This document shows, piece by piece, positions 35,766-44,056 of a DNA stretch of 64,000 nucleotides (within the stretch, counting starts at the first letter, position 1; each line of letters opens with the position of its first letter). The notes beneath the pieces were generated by a model. That model did not search any database. It saw nothing but the letters and a program-made list of their open reading frames with translations, and was not told where the DNA came from. A program made the position numbers and the translations under genes. The stretch is from Fluviicola sp965650135 (lineage in GTDB: Bacteria > Bacteroidota > Bacteroidia > Flavobacteriales_D > Crocinitomicaceae), in contig CBFGNC010000001.1 of the NCBI GenBank assembly GCA_965650135.1, forward strand, positions 310,001 to 374,000, in the 5' to 3' direction.

Positions 35766-36737
35766 ATGAATATTCGTCCACGAAGAAATCGCAAAAGTGC
35801 AGCAATAAGAGCAATGGTTGAAGAAACCCAATTGGGACCTCAACACTTGATTTACCCACTCTTTTTAAAAGATGGAAAAAATATCCGGGAAGAAGTTTCT
35901 TCCTTACCCGGAAATTATCGTTGGAGTATTGACAAGCTATTGCCCGAGTTTGAAAAATGGATGGATTTCGGAATCAAAACTTTTGATTTATTTCCGGCTG
36001 TAGATGAGCATTTGAAAGACCAGGTTGGAAGTTACAGCTATGCGGATGAAAATTTCTACTTGCACATCATTCGTACTTTGAAAGAAAAATTTCCTGAGGC
36101 GGTATTGATGTCGGACGTGGCATTAGATCCTTATTCTTCGGATGGACATGATGGATTGGTAATAGACGGGAAAATTGTGAATGATCCGACATTGGAGATC
36201 CTGGGTAGAATGTCTGTTGCACAAGCACAGGCCGGAATCGATATTATCGGACCTTCTGATATGATGGACGGACGAGTAGGATTTATCCGCGATGAATTGG
36301 ACGGGGCAGGTTTCCAGGATGTTTCGATTATGTCTTATACTGCAAAATATGCAAGTGCATTTTACGGACCTTTCCGGGATGCATTGAATTCCGCACCGAA
36401 AAGTGGAGACAAGAAAACCTACCAGATGAATCCTGCAAACAAGCGGGAAGCTTTAATTGAGGCTGAGTTGGATATTGCCGAAGGAGCAGATTTTATCATG
36501 GTGAAACCGGCTTTATGCTACCTGGATATCATTCATCTGTTGAAAGAAAATTTCGCAACACCGATCACAGCTTATAATGTCAGTGGAGAATGCGCGATGG
36601 TTTATGCAGCAGCAAAAAACGGGTGGTTGGATTACGACAGGGCAGTAATGGAAATGTTGTTAAGTATTCGCAGAGCAGGAGCAGACGGGATTTTGACTTA
36701 TTTCGCACCGGATGCAGCGAGATTGATGAAAGGTTAG
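35766..36737 (+). CDS. hemB: porphobilinogen synthase (delta-aminolevulinate dehydratase)
   Basis: Condenses two 5-aminolevulinates to porphobilinogen in heme synthesis. 323 residues. The two active-site lysines are K194 (YTAKYASAFYGP) and K247 (FIMVKPALCY). The metal-site segment reads DVALDPYSSDGHDG (from residue 117), without the cysteines of zinc enzymes, so it is probably a magnesium-dependent form. No other heme gene is adjacent. Confidence 0.95.
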   Translation: MNIRPRRNRKSAAIRAMVEETQLGPQHLIYPLFLKDGKNIREEVSSLPGNYRWSIDKLLPEFEKWMDFGIKTFDLFPAVDEHLKDQVGSYSYADENFYLHIIRTLKEKFPEAVLMSDVALDPYSSDGHDGLVIDGKIVNDPTLEILGRMSVAQAQAGIDIIGPSDMMDGRVGFIRDELDGAGFQDVSIMSYTAKYASAFYGPFRDALNSAPKSGDKKTYQMNPANKREALIEAELDIAEGADFIMVKPALCYLDIIHLLKENFATPITAYNVSGECAMVYAAAKNGWLDYDRAVMEMLLSIRRAGADGILTYFAPDAARLMKG

Positions 36738-36748
36738 ATTGAATTCAA

Positions 36749-36877
36749 ATGATGATTATTCTCTGGATTATCATGATCGTTTTCAATCTTGTTTGGATCA
36801 TTCGGAAGAAACCATATAACCGATTTCGTGTTGTGAAATTGCGAAAATTGAAACAAGAATTTAAAGTAAAGCGATAG
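36749..36877 (+). CDS. small single-pass membrane protein (42 aa)
   Basis: Reading from ATG at 36749: MMIILWIIMIVFNLVWIIR, one transmembrane helix, then a strongly basic tail rich in Lys/Arg to the stop TAG at 36875. It begins 12 nt after the hemB stop in the same direction. Composition is protein-like, but there is no homologue I recognise and no distinctive start signal, so it could be a chance frame. Confidence 0.4.
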   Translation: MMIILWIIMIVFNLVWIIRKKPYNRFRVVKLRKLKQEFKVKR

Positions 36878-36906
36878 GTCTGATTCGTTACTTTGCGGGA
36901 ATATTA

Positions 36907-37620
36907 TCAATGCGAAAATAATTCCAATGTACTGAATAGTCGAAATAATACTACGATAATAAGAACAGGGATTCCAATAATCAGGATGCTTTTACCATGA
37001 GTTCTATCAGAATCGATATACGTGTGTATCTGTTGCCCGTTTGGAAGGGTTTTCTTACTTGAAACGATGTACCCCCCAATAATAAGCCCGATCAAAATAA
37101 TCAGCATGGTTAAATATCCCCCGATGATAAAACTGATTATGCCACCTAAGATGATGAAAATGTAGCCGGCAACTATCCCTCCAATATTGTGTTTTTCAGG
37201 TTCTGCCAATTCATGGATCCGTTCTTCTTTCAGTTCATTAATCTTCTGAGAACTGATTTCTATCCCACGGTCCTTCAAAATCTTTTGAGCCAATTGGAAA
37301 TCTAAGGGGCTCCATTCATCTTGCTTTGCAATGAGATCCCTTAATTCCTCGTCCGTGAAATCAAAAAGATAATAATCGGCATCCACTTCATCCAATTCGG
37401 CAAGAGCAGCTTTATTCCGCAATTCATTTGCACGTTCAAAATCCTCTGATTTCAATTTGATCCGGTAATCGCGGTGATGTTTCGGATTTGCAAAATCTGC
37501 ATCCACTAACTGCACATCATCTTCCAGTTCATAAGGAAGGTTATTTGCTTCCAATAGCTCAACCAGTTCTTTCAATTCGGGAACGATGGCAAACTTTTCA
37601 TAAGTGATGAATTCTGACAT
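36907..37620 (-). CDS. membrane protein with N-terminal DUF2007-like region
   Basis: 237 residues. The first 70 residues (FAIVPELKELVELLEANNLPYELEDD) have the look of the small 'putative signal transducing' DUF2007 fold (tentative). A charged helical stretch follows, then three to four hydrophobic segments (YIFIILGGIISFIIGGYL, MLIILIGLIIGGYIV, ILIIGIPVLIIVVLF). No signal peptide. It ends near the small membrane ORF on the other strand. Function unknown. Confidence 0.6.
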   Translation of the reverse strand: MSEFITYEKFAIVPELKELVELLEANNLPYELEDDVQLVDADFANPKHHRDYRIKLKSEDFERANELRNKAALAELDEVDADYYLFDFTDEELRDLIAKQDEWSPLDFQLAQKILKDRGIEISSQKINELKEERIHELAEPEKHNIGGIVAGYIFIILGGIISFIIGGYLTMLIILIGLIIGGYIVSSKKTLPNGQQIHTYIDSDRTHGKSILIIGIPVLIIVVLFRLFSTLELFSH

Positions 37621-37648
37621 CCTAATTGTTTTAGTTGATAAAGTTAAT

Positions 37649-38224
37649 CTATTCTGAATCCAAATAGTTTCTTAGAACTTTCTCCTTGCGTAATTCTCTG
37701 AAGAAATGGTTTGTTGAGCCTGAATAAACCGGCATCCCATATTCTCTATACTTGCCTTTACTGTAAGTAATCACTTGCGTTCCTTTCAGGTTTGAAATCC
37801 GATAAGTGAGATAAATCGGTTCCTGCTGAATCAGTTCATATGTTGTAGGTAAATCAACGCCGGGAGTATCTATTGGTGAATCGGATGAAACTATTTCCTT
37901 ATCAGTGTGAAGGATTAGAAGATCTCCAAACACGAGGTAGTCGCCTTTGATGTAAACATCTCCGCCCAGACAAAGTTCTATGTATAAAAAAGAAGAGTCA
38001 TTCGCAAAGATCAAATCACTTGCACAGCAATCACATCCAACTCTGAGTTCAGTATTTACCGAATCAATACTTGGTCCAATTAAGAAAAAATCACTTTCTA
38101 ATTCCACAGTGTTTTCCTGAATGAAATCAGTGGATATTTGCGGAACCTTTAATAGCTTTCCTTTTGTGCACGAAATGAAAGTAATTGCAAGAAGAAAGCT
38201 GTAAAGTATTTTCGATCGATTCAT
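37649..38224 (-). CDS. hypothetical lipoprotein
   Basis: 191 residues, signal peptide ending in FISC (Cys about residue 19). A CDCC cluster lies near residue 65 (LRVGCDCCASDLIF), possibly metal-binding or disulfide-forming. No recognised family. The ATG at 38224 is 4 nt after a TATCTTTA box on the minus strand, so the mRNA may be leaderless. Confidence 0.55.
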   Translation of the reverse strand: MNRSKILYSFLLAITFISCTKGKLLKVPQISTDFIQENTVELESDFFLIGPSIDSVNTELRVGCDCCASDLIFANDSSFLYIELCLGGDVYIKGDYLVFGDLLILHTDKEIVSSDSPIDTPGVDLPTTYELIQQEPIYLTYRISNLKGTQVITYSKGKYREYGMPVYSGSTNHFFRELRKEKVLRNYLDSE

Positions 38225-38228
38225 GAAT

Positions 38229-38236
38229 TAAAGATA
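38229..38236 (-). promoter_or_regulatory. near-consensus -7 box abutting the lipoprotein start
   Basis: TATCTTTA on the minus strand (7 of 8 positions of TAnnTTTG), exactly 4 nt (ATTC) before the ATG at 38224. Confidence 0.35.
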
Positions 38237-38371
38237 GGAAAAGACTGCAGACAAAGAGGAATTGCCAATTACTATTAATAAAAATGGCAACAGATTGTTA
38301 ATTAATAATTTAAGCACTGATGGTATAAATTCACTACATTTACTTCACTATTAACTAAAACTTATAAAAAC

Positions 38372-38653
38372 ATGAAATTGAAAATGGCATTTTTATCAGT
38401 TGCATTTTTGCTTTTGGCAAATGTGGCTGGTGCGTTCACAATTCGTTACTACAACAAGGATTCTGAAAAGTACACAATGGAAGTAAGATCAAACGGATCT
38501 ACTCAGAAAATTGAATTCAGTGGTTCTACAACAGGTTCTGCATCTGTTCAGACTAGTGCTTCGGAAGTTGAAATCAAAACCGAATGTGGTTGGGTAAAAG
38601 TGAAAGACAGCTCAAAAATCATTATCAAAGATGGTTGTATTACGATTGAGTAA
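38372..38653 (+). CDS. small secreted protein
   Basis: 93 residues with a signal peptide (AFLSVAFLLLANVAGAF). The mature 70 residues are a Ser/Thr-rich beta domain with one Cys pair (ECGWVKV and KDGCITIE). Function unknown. It stands alone, with a near-consensus box TACATTTA about 30 nt upstream and a good terminator downstream, so it is probably a real, expressed gene. Confidence 0.65.
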   Translation: MKLKMAFLSVAFLLLANVAGAFTIRYYNKDSEKYTMEVRSNGSTQKIEFSGSTTGSASVQTSASEVEIKTECGWVKVKDSSKIIIKDGCITIE

Positions 38654-38672
38654 TCCAAAATAATTGAAAAGG

Positions 38673-38708
38673 AATCCTGGTTTGTCAAGACGAATCAGGA
38701 TTTTTTTT
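38673..38708 (+). terminator. Rho-independent terminator after the small secreted protein
   Basis: AATCCTG (38673-38679) pairs with CAGGATT (38696-38702), with TTTGTC/GACGAA nearly continuing the stem around an AA loop, followed by eight T (38701-38708). Confidence 0.82.
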
Positions 38709-38722
38709 GTGAATACAATCGG

Positions 38723-39643
38723 CTAACTGAAAGACTGCCTGAATTCGAGAGGAGAGAGGTTGGTTTTACTTTTGAATAATTTATTGAACGATTGCGGATG
38801 CCCGAAACCAAGATGATAGGCAATTTCGTTTACGGACAAACTGGTGGATGAGAGTTTTTCCTTAGCCAGATCGATCAACTTATCGTGAACGAATTGCTTG
38901 GTACTTTGTCCGGTGAGTAATTGAAGCAAACGACTGAGATAATTAGGTGAAATATTCAGGTTTTCTGCGATGAATTGAACGGTCGGAATTCCATTGTTTG
39001 CCAAATTGTCACTTTCAAAATAATCCATCAAGAACGTTTCTAATTGATTCAAAATTCGGTGATTCGCTATCTTCCTGGTAATGAACTGACGTTGATAGAA
39101 TCGTTCCGAATAGGTGAGGAGCAATTCAATCTGTGCTATGATCACTTCCTGACTGAAGGTATCGATAGCTGCATGATACTCATCCACTATCTGCCCGATA
39201 ATACCTGTGACCAGGGCTTCTTCCTTGTCTGAAAGATGCAATGCTTCGTTCACCTTATAATTGAAAAATTCATACGTTTTTATTTTTTTTGAGAGAGTCG
39301 TATTCCATAGGAAGTCGGGATGAATCAATAATAACCACCCCGAATGTTTCAATTCTTCTTCTGTCAGGAGTTGAATGGATAGAACCTGCTTGGGCGCCAT
39401 GAAATGCATCACTCCCTCATCAAAATCAAAATCCTCTTGTCCGTATCGCATTTTTGCATGAAAATCCTTCTTCAGTGCAATGGAATAAAAACTATGGATG
39501 ATGCTGCCCGGACAATTTCCAGGATTGTGTTTGATGTCTTCAAATCGCACTACAGTAACCAAGGGGTGTTCCGGTTTTGGTAATCCCATCACACGGTGGT
39601 ATTCCGCAATGGTCTTTATGGGATATGGGGCCGCTACATTCAT
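38723..39643 (-). CDS. AraC-family transcriptional regulator
   Basis: 306 residues. An N-terminal cupin-like sensing part (about 1-190) is followed by two helix-turn-helix units at the C-terminus: FIAENLNISPNYLSRLLQL and VNEIAYHLGFGHPQSFNKLF, the AraC signature, ending SPLEFRQSF. It lies 16 nt after the NmrA-like oxidoreductase on the same strand and may control it. A TAACTTTA box sits 4 nt before its ATG. Confidence 0.87.
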   Translation of the reverse strand: MNVAAPYPIKTIAEYHRVMGLPKPEHPLVTVVRFEDIKHNPGNCPGSIIHSFYSIALKKDFHAKMRYGQEDFDFDEGVMHFMAPKQVLSIQLLTEEELKHSGWLLLIHPDFLWNTTLSKKIKTYEFFNYKVNEALHLSDKEEALVTGIIGQIVDEYHAAIDTFSQEVIIAQIELLLTYSERFYQRQFITRKIANHRILNQLETFLMDYFESDNLANNGIPTVQFIAENLNISPNYLSRLLQLLTGQSTKQFVHDKLIDLAKEKLSSTSLSVNEIAYHLGFGHPQSFNKLFKSKTNLSPLEFRQSFS

Positions 39644-39647
39644 ACTT

Positions 39648-39655
39648 TAAAGTTA
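39648..39655 (-). promoter_or_regulatory. near-consensus -7 box abutting the AraC start
   Basis: TAACTTTA on the minus strand (7 of 8), then AAGT and the ATG at 39643. It lies in the 16-nt gap between the oxidoreductase and the regulator. Confidence 0.3.
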
Positions 39656-39659
39656 TGGA

Positions 39660-40526
39660 TTATAAATCGAATAACCGTTTCAATCCTTCTTTCAACGAAG
39701 CCGGTTTGCGTCCCAACTTATTTTCCAGATCAGCTGTCACTTCTGCTTCCTGGTTGTTTTTGATGTCGGTATTGAAATCAATTATCTTCTTTACCATCGA
39801 GACAGGCAATCCTTTTCCGAGCATCATTCTTTCAAAGTCAGCAGATTCAACAGGAGTGTACTTCACTTCTTTTCCGGATAATTCACTTAGAATTGTCGCG
39901 ACATCATAAAATGAATAGGCTTCATTTCCTGTAAATCGATAAATTCTGTTTTGAAAGGGCTCGTCCAGCAGCACATTCGCCATTGCTTCGCCCATTTCCT
40001 TGCGTAGGGCAAAAGATACTTTCCCATCACCTGCAGGCTGAAAGATCCCTGTTTCAAACACTTGGCTGCCGACAAACAGCGGGATGACATCCATGTAGAG
40101 AATGTTTCGGAAAATCGTGTAATTCAATCCACTTTCGATGATGTAATCTTCCGTATTGAAATGATCTTGCATCAAGGTATTTACCAATGTCGTCCTATCA
40201 CGCAAGCACCTGCTGGTATATGCCATGTTCTGCACACCGACTTTTTTTGCAACATCAACCACGTTTTGATGCTGTTTCATCCGGTCACCTTCGTCGCCTG
40301 CTGAGATCAGCAAAACGGTTTCCACTCCAATCATGGCCTGTTCAAGCGAGTCAACATCATCATAATCTCCCAGAAAAGCCTCGAATCCTTTGGATTGCAT
40401 TTCAAACAGTTTTTCCTTGTTACGGGAAAGTACATGAATCTGCCGCGGAGAGATTCCTCTTGTCAATGTCTCAATTACCGCGCGACCTAAAATTCCTGTT
40501 GCTCCTGTCACTAATATTTTGTTCAT
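39660..40526 (-). CDS. NmrA-like NAD(P)-binding oxidoreductase
   Basis: 288 residues of the atypical SDR/NmrA type. The N-terminal Rossmann motif is TGATGILGRAVIE (7-19), then VLSRNKEKLFEM for cofactor binding, and later AMIGVETVLLISAGDEGD. The SDR Tyr-x-x-x-Lys is not obvious, as in NmrA/QOR2-like proteins that sense redox or reduce quinones. The exact substrate is unknown. Paired with the AraC-type regulator. Confidence 0.8.
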   Translation of the reverse strand: MNKILVTGATGILGRAVIETLTRGISPRQIHVLSRNKEKLFEMQSKGFEAFLGDYDDVDSLEQAMIGVETVLLISAGDEGDRMKQHQNVVDVAKKVGVQNMAYTSRCLRDRTTLVNTLMQDHFNTEDYIIESGLNYTIFRNILYMDVIPLFVGSQVFETGIFQPAGDGKVSFALRKEMGEAMANVLLDEPFQNRIYRFTGNEAYSFYDVATILSELSGKEVKYTPVESADFERMMLGKGLPVSMVKKIIDFNTDIKNNQEAEVTADLENKLGRKPASLKEGLKRLFDL

Positions 40527-40676
40527 TTTATCTGTTTTTAAGTTGAAGCAAAGTTCCGTAACAAGTTTAAAACGAATCTATCCAAATCTATCTTTAAGTA
40601 AGTAAAATCTGACTTGATAAGCATGTAAATCCAGGAATGGAAATGCCTTCCCGAATCAGATTTTTTATCAAATTGA

Positions 40677-40705
40677 TTGTTTTCTAAATAATTGCCCTAC
40701 ATTTG
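40677..40705 (+). promoter_or_regulatory. promoter of the his operon
   Basis: TTG at 40677-40679, an 18-nt gap, TACATTTG at 40698-40705. The leader-peptide ATG follows after only 4 nt (TACC). Confidence 0.7.
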
Positions 40706-40709
40706 TACC

Positions 40710-40757
40710 ATGAAAATGACAACGTTACATCAACATCATCATTGTTTGCTCAGCTAG
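40710..40757 (+). CDS. his operon leader peptide
   Basis: 15 codons, MKMTTLHQHHHCLLS, stop TAG at 40755. Four of six consecutive codons (40728-40742) are CAT/His. It lies between a consensus promoter and a terminator, directly upstream of hisG, which is the layout of a ribosome-mediated attenuator: starvation for His-tRNA would stall the ribosome on the His codons and favour read-through. The mechanism is known from proteobacterial his operons; its use here is inferred. Confidence 0.8.
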   Translation: MKMTTLHQHHHCLLS

Positions 40758-40794
40758 GCGCTTTGGTGAGATGATTGTATCCTTATAACTCTTT

Positions 40795-40823
40795 AACCCG
40801 CTTGGCTTTCAAGCGGGTTTTTT
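40795..40823 (+). terminator. his operon attenuator terminator
   Basis: AACCCGCTT (40795-40803) pairs with AAGCGGGTT (40811-40819), loop GGCTTTC, then T-run to 40823. It lies 38 nt after the leader stop and 51 nt before hisG. A competing pairing is weak: CGCTT at 40759-40763 could pair with AAGCG of the 3' arm. ATCAT in the His codons can pair with ATGAT at 40771-40775. Confidence 0.82.
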
Positions 40824-40874
40824 GTTGTCTTTTTGTTCCAACACTCCTTTGAAGGCCAGGCTCTAATTTAAAAC

Positions 40875-41732
40875 ATGAAACGTTTAATTATTGCTTTGCA
40901 AAAATCAGGTCGACTCCAGGAAGGATCTTTAGAACTCCTGAAAGAATGTGGTCTTAAAGTCGATTATCGGGAAGGTCAGCTCAAAGTGACCACTTCCGAT
41001 TACCCGGCAGAACTCTTGTTTTTACGCAACAGTGACATCCCACAATATGTAGCGGATGGAGTAGTGGACTTGGGAATTGTTGGGTCAAATCTTTTGGAAG
41101 AAGATGAAACTCCTGTGGAAATCGTTCAAACCCTTAATTTCTCGAAATGCAGGTTGTCTTTTGCTGCTCCCAAGACTTCATCCATTCAAACCGCACAAGA
41201 TTTGCAAGGAAAACGGATTGCCACTTCTTATCCGAATTCGGTTCGGAAATACTTGCAAAAAGAAGGAGTGACAGCTGATATTCACACGATTTCCGGATCG
41301 GTGGAAATAGCTCCGGCATTAAATTTGGCAGATGCAATTGCAGATATTGTTTCAACAGGAAACACTTTGTTCCAGAATAATTTGCGGGAAGTATTTCCCT
41401 TTCTGTATTCCGAAGCCGTTCTGATCAAAGGCAGGGATTTCGATAAGGAAAAGCAGACTTTGCTTGATCAATTGGTTTTCCGCATCCAATCTGTTTTGGC
41501 AGCAAATGAGAATAAATACATCTTATTGAATGCGCCGATGGATCAATTAGAAACAATCTGCACCATTCTTCCGGGAATGAAGAGTCCCACAATTTTACCT
41601 CTTGCAATTGAAAATTGGGTAAGTGTACACTCTGTTGTGAAACAAAAAGAGGTATGGTCGGTCGTACAGCGATTGAAAACGGCAGGTGCCGAAGGAATTT
41701 TGGTTTGTCCAATCGAAAAAATGGTTTCTTAG
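40875..41732 (+). CDS. hisG: ATP phosphoribosyltransferase (long form)
   Basis: First and committed step of histidine synthesis: ATP + PRPP gives phosphoribosyl-ATP. 285 residues, i.e. the long HisG with its own C-terminal ACT-like regulatory domain (about 215-285), which usually gives feedback inhibition by histidine and needs no HisZ. Family segments are MKRLIIALQKSGRLQEGSLELL, ADGVVDLGIVGSNLLEE and ADAIADIVSTGNTL (PRPP loop region). Two nt separate its TAG from the hisDC ATG. Confidence 0.95.
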   Translation: MKRLIIALQKSGRLQEGSLELLKECGLKVDYREGQLKVTTSDYPAELLFLRNSDIPQYVADGVVDLGIVGSNLLEEDETPVEIVQTLNFSKCRLSFAAPKTSSIQTAQDLQGKRIATSYPNSVRKYLQKEGVTADIHTISGSVEIAPALNLADAIADIVSTGNTLFQNNLREVFPFLYSEAVLIKGRDFDKEKQTLLDQLVFRIQSVLAANENKYILLNAPMDQLETICTILPGMKSPTILPLAIENWVSVHSVVKQKEVWSVVQRLKTAGAEGILVCPIEKMVS

Positions 41733-41734
41733 TC

Positions 41735-44056
41735 ATGAAGACATTAATCAATCCATCAAAAAGTAAGTTGGCAACGGCATTGACCCGTCCGGAATTGGAA
41801 TCCGGCAATCTCGACACATTGATTTCGGAGGTGTTTTCCTCGGTTAAAAAGAGCGGAGATCAGGCTTTAAAAGCATTTACACTTCAATTTGACAGAGTTG
41901 AAATCACCGATTTTTTAGTTTCAGAAATAGAATTTACGGAAGCTGAACAAGCGATTTCACCCGAACTGAAAACGGCTATTGGGATTGCTGCTCAAAACAT
42001 CGGACGTTTCCACCGGTCACAGGAAAACAGGGGAGTTGAAGTGGAAACAACTCCGGGAGTGATTTGTTGGCGAAAATCGGTTCCCATTCAAACTGTCGGG
42101 TTATATGTTCCGGGAGGAACAGCCCCCTTGTTTTCAACGGTGTTGATGCTCGGTATTCCATCCGGAATTGCCGAAAACCCGGTTCGTTATTTGTGTACAC
42201 CACCGGATAAGCAAGGTAAGATCCATCCTGCCATTTTGTTTGCGGCTAAAACAGCCGGAATTGACCGGGTTTATAAAATTGGCGGAGCTCAGGCAATTGC
42301 AGCAATGAGTTTGGGAACGGAAACGATTCCAAAGGCGGATAAAATCTTTGGCCCTGGGAATCAATACGTAACTGCAGCAAAGGCTTATGCTCAGCGCTTG
42401 GGAATTGCCATTGATATCCCGGCAGGCCCCTCGGAAGTACTTGTCGCAGCAGATGATTCCATTCCAGCTTCTTTTGTCGCAGCTGATTTATTGGCCCAAG
42501 CAGAACATGGAACTGATTCACAGGTCGTTTTTCTTACAGATGATGAACGTTATGCATCAGAAGTCCTGCAAGAAGTTCAAAAACAGTTGGAGGCACTTCC
42601 AAGAAGTGGAATTGCCCGGGAGGCATTGAACTCAAGTACTGTAATCGTTATTAAAGCTGAAAAATGGCCGGAAATAATCAATTCCTATACTCCCGAACAC
42701 TTGATCGTTATGGGGAAGTATGAAGAGCTGATTGTGCAGCAAGTGACCAATGCGGGGAGTGTTTTCATCGGGAAAAATACGGCAGAAAGCTTTGGAGATT
42801 ATGCGTCTGGAACGAATCATACCTTGCCGACTTCCGGATTTGCGCGTGCTTACAGTGGTGTTTCCCTGGATTCTTTTGTGAAGAAAATAACCTATCAAAA
42901 AGTCAGCGACGAAGGATTGCGAAACCTGGGGCAGACAGTCATTACCATGGCTGAGGCTGAGGAGCTACAAGGACATGCCAATGCAATAAAAGTCCGGTTA
43001 TCGGAGCAAAGCGAATTTCAGCAGGAAAGACTAACTGATATAAAGCGGTTTATACGGAAGGATCTACGGGATTCTAAAACCTATGGCTCTGCCCGGAATG
43101 AATTTAAGGGAAAAAGTGAGGTTTTCCTGGATGCCAATGAAAACGGACTGGCGACGGCTTATAACCGGTATCCGGATCCTTTGCAACACGAGTTGAAAAT
43201 GGCTGTTTCAGAGGTAAAGAATATCCCCATTGAAAATTTATTTTTAGGAAATGGATCCGATGAAGTATTGGACCTGATCTTTCGTTTGACGACAACGCCA
43301 TTTTTAGATTCAGTGGCTTACCTGAATCCTTCTTATGGAATGTACTCGGTGCTTGCAGAAGTAAATGGATTAAGAACTAAAACAATCGACCTGGATCGAA
43401 ACTTCCGGGTTGCCGATTCCGATATCCTTACCAAAGCGCAAGGTTCCCAATTATTGGTTCTATGTAATCCGAATAATCCTACAGGAAATGTAATTCCGAA
43501 GGACCGTTTGCTCGAAATTCTCCGGAAATTTGAGGGATTAGTTATTGTTGATGAAGCCTACATTGATTTCTGCCCTGCACATTCTTTAGCAGCCGAAGTG
43601 AATAATCACTCTAATTTGATTGTGGTTCAGACGCTTTCCAAGGCTTACGGAATGGCAGGTTTACGAATCGGGATGGCCATTGCTTCACCGGAATGGATTA
43701 CCGCCTTGAACCGGATAAAAGCACCCTATAATTTAAGTTCTTTGGTCCAGGAAACCGCTATCAGAGAGCTGAAAGTGAATCCCTGGAATGAGATAAGAAC
43801 TGAAATTGTCCGTGAACGGGAACGTGTGAATGATTTTCTGAAATCACACCCACTGGTTACGGAAGTCTTTCCATCCGAAGCTAACTTCATCCTTTTCCGC
43901 ATTCCAAATGCTTCCGATGGTTACAAGAAGCTCATTGAAAACGGAGTAGTGGTAAGGGATAGAAGCAGTCAATTCAACTGTTCGGAAACTTTACGGGTAA
44001 GCATCGGGTCGAAAATCGAAAACAATCAATTCATTCAAATCATGCAGAATTTATGA
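41735..44056 (+). CDS. hisDC: fused histidinol dehydrogenase / histidinol-phosphate aminotransferase
   Basis: 773 residues from the ATG at 41735. Residues 1 to about 420 are HisD (GAQAIAAMSLGTE, FGPGNQYVTAAK, YTPEHL with the catalytic Glu-His, FIGKNTAESFGDYASGTNH). A linker of about 10 residues (EQSEFQQERL) leads straight into HisC from about 430 (FLDANENGLATAYNRYPDP, CNPNNPTGN, DEAYIDF). The PLP lysine is K636 in TLSKAYGMAGLRIG. Both halves look complete, so one polypeptide would catalyse the last two oxidations and the transamination. HisD and HisC are usually separate proteins; no stop or frameshift is visible at the junction. Confidence 0.92.
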   Translation: MKTLINPSKSKLATALTRPELESGNLDTLISEVFSSVKKSGDQALKAFTLQFDRVEITDFLVSEIEFTEAEQAISPELKTAIGIAAQNIGRFHRSQENRGVEVETTPGVICWRKSVPIQTVGLYVPGGTAPLFSTVLMLGIPSGIAENPVRYLCTPPDKQGKIHPAILFAAKTAGIDRVYKIGGAQAIAAMSLGTETIPKADKIFGPGNQYVTAAKAYAQRLGIAIDIPAGPSEVLVAADDSIPASFVAADLLAQAEHGTDSQVVFLTDDERYASEVLQEVQKQLEALPRSGIAREALNSSTVIVIKAEKWPEIINSYTPEHLIVMGKYEELIVQQVTNAGSVFIGKNTAESFGDYASGTNHTLPTSGFARAYSGVSLDSFVKKITYQKVSDEGLRNLGQTVITMAEAEELQGHANAIKVRLSEQSEFQQERLTDIKRFIRKDLRDSKTYGSARNEFKGKSEVFLDANENGLATAYNRYPDPLQHELKMAVSEVKNIPIENLFLGNGSDEVLDLIFRLTTTPFLDSVAYLNPSYGMYSVLAEVNGLRTKTIDLDRNFRVADSDILTKAQGSQLLVLCNPNNPTGNVIPKDRLLEILRKFEGLVIVDEAYIDFCPAHSLAAEVNNHSNLIVVQTLSKAYGMAGLRIGMAIASPEWITALNRIKAPYNLSSLVQETAIRELKVNPWNEIRTEIVRERERVNDFLKSHPLVTEVFPSEANFILFRIPNASDGYKKLIENGVVVRDRSSQFNCSETLRVSIGSKIENNQFIQIMQNL

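Noticed and set aside
41615..41734. Upstream extension of hisDC into hisG
   Set aside because: It overlaps the hisG C-terminus in another frame, while the ATG at 41735 gives the expected HisD start 2 nt after the hisG stop.
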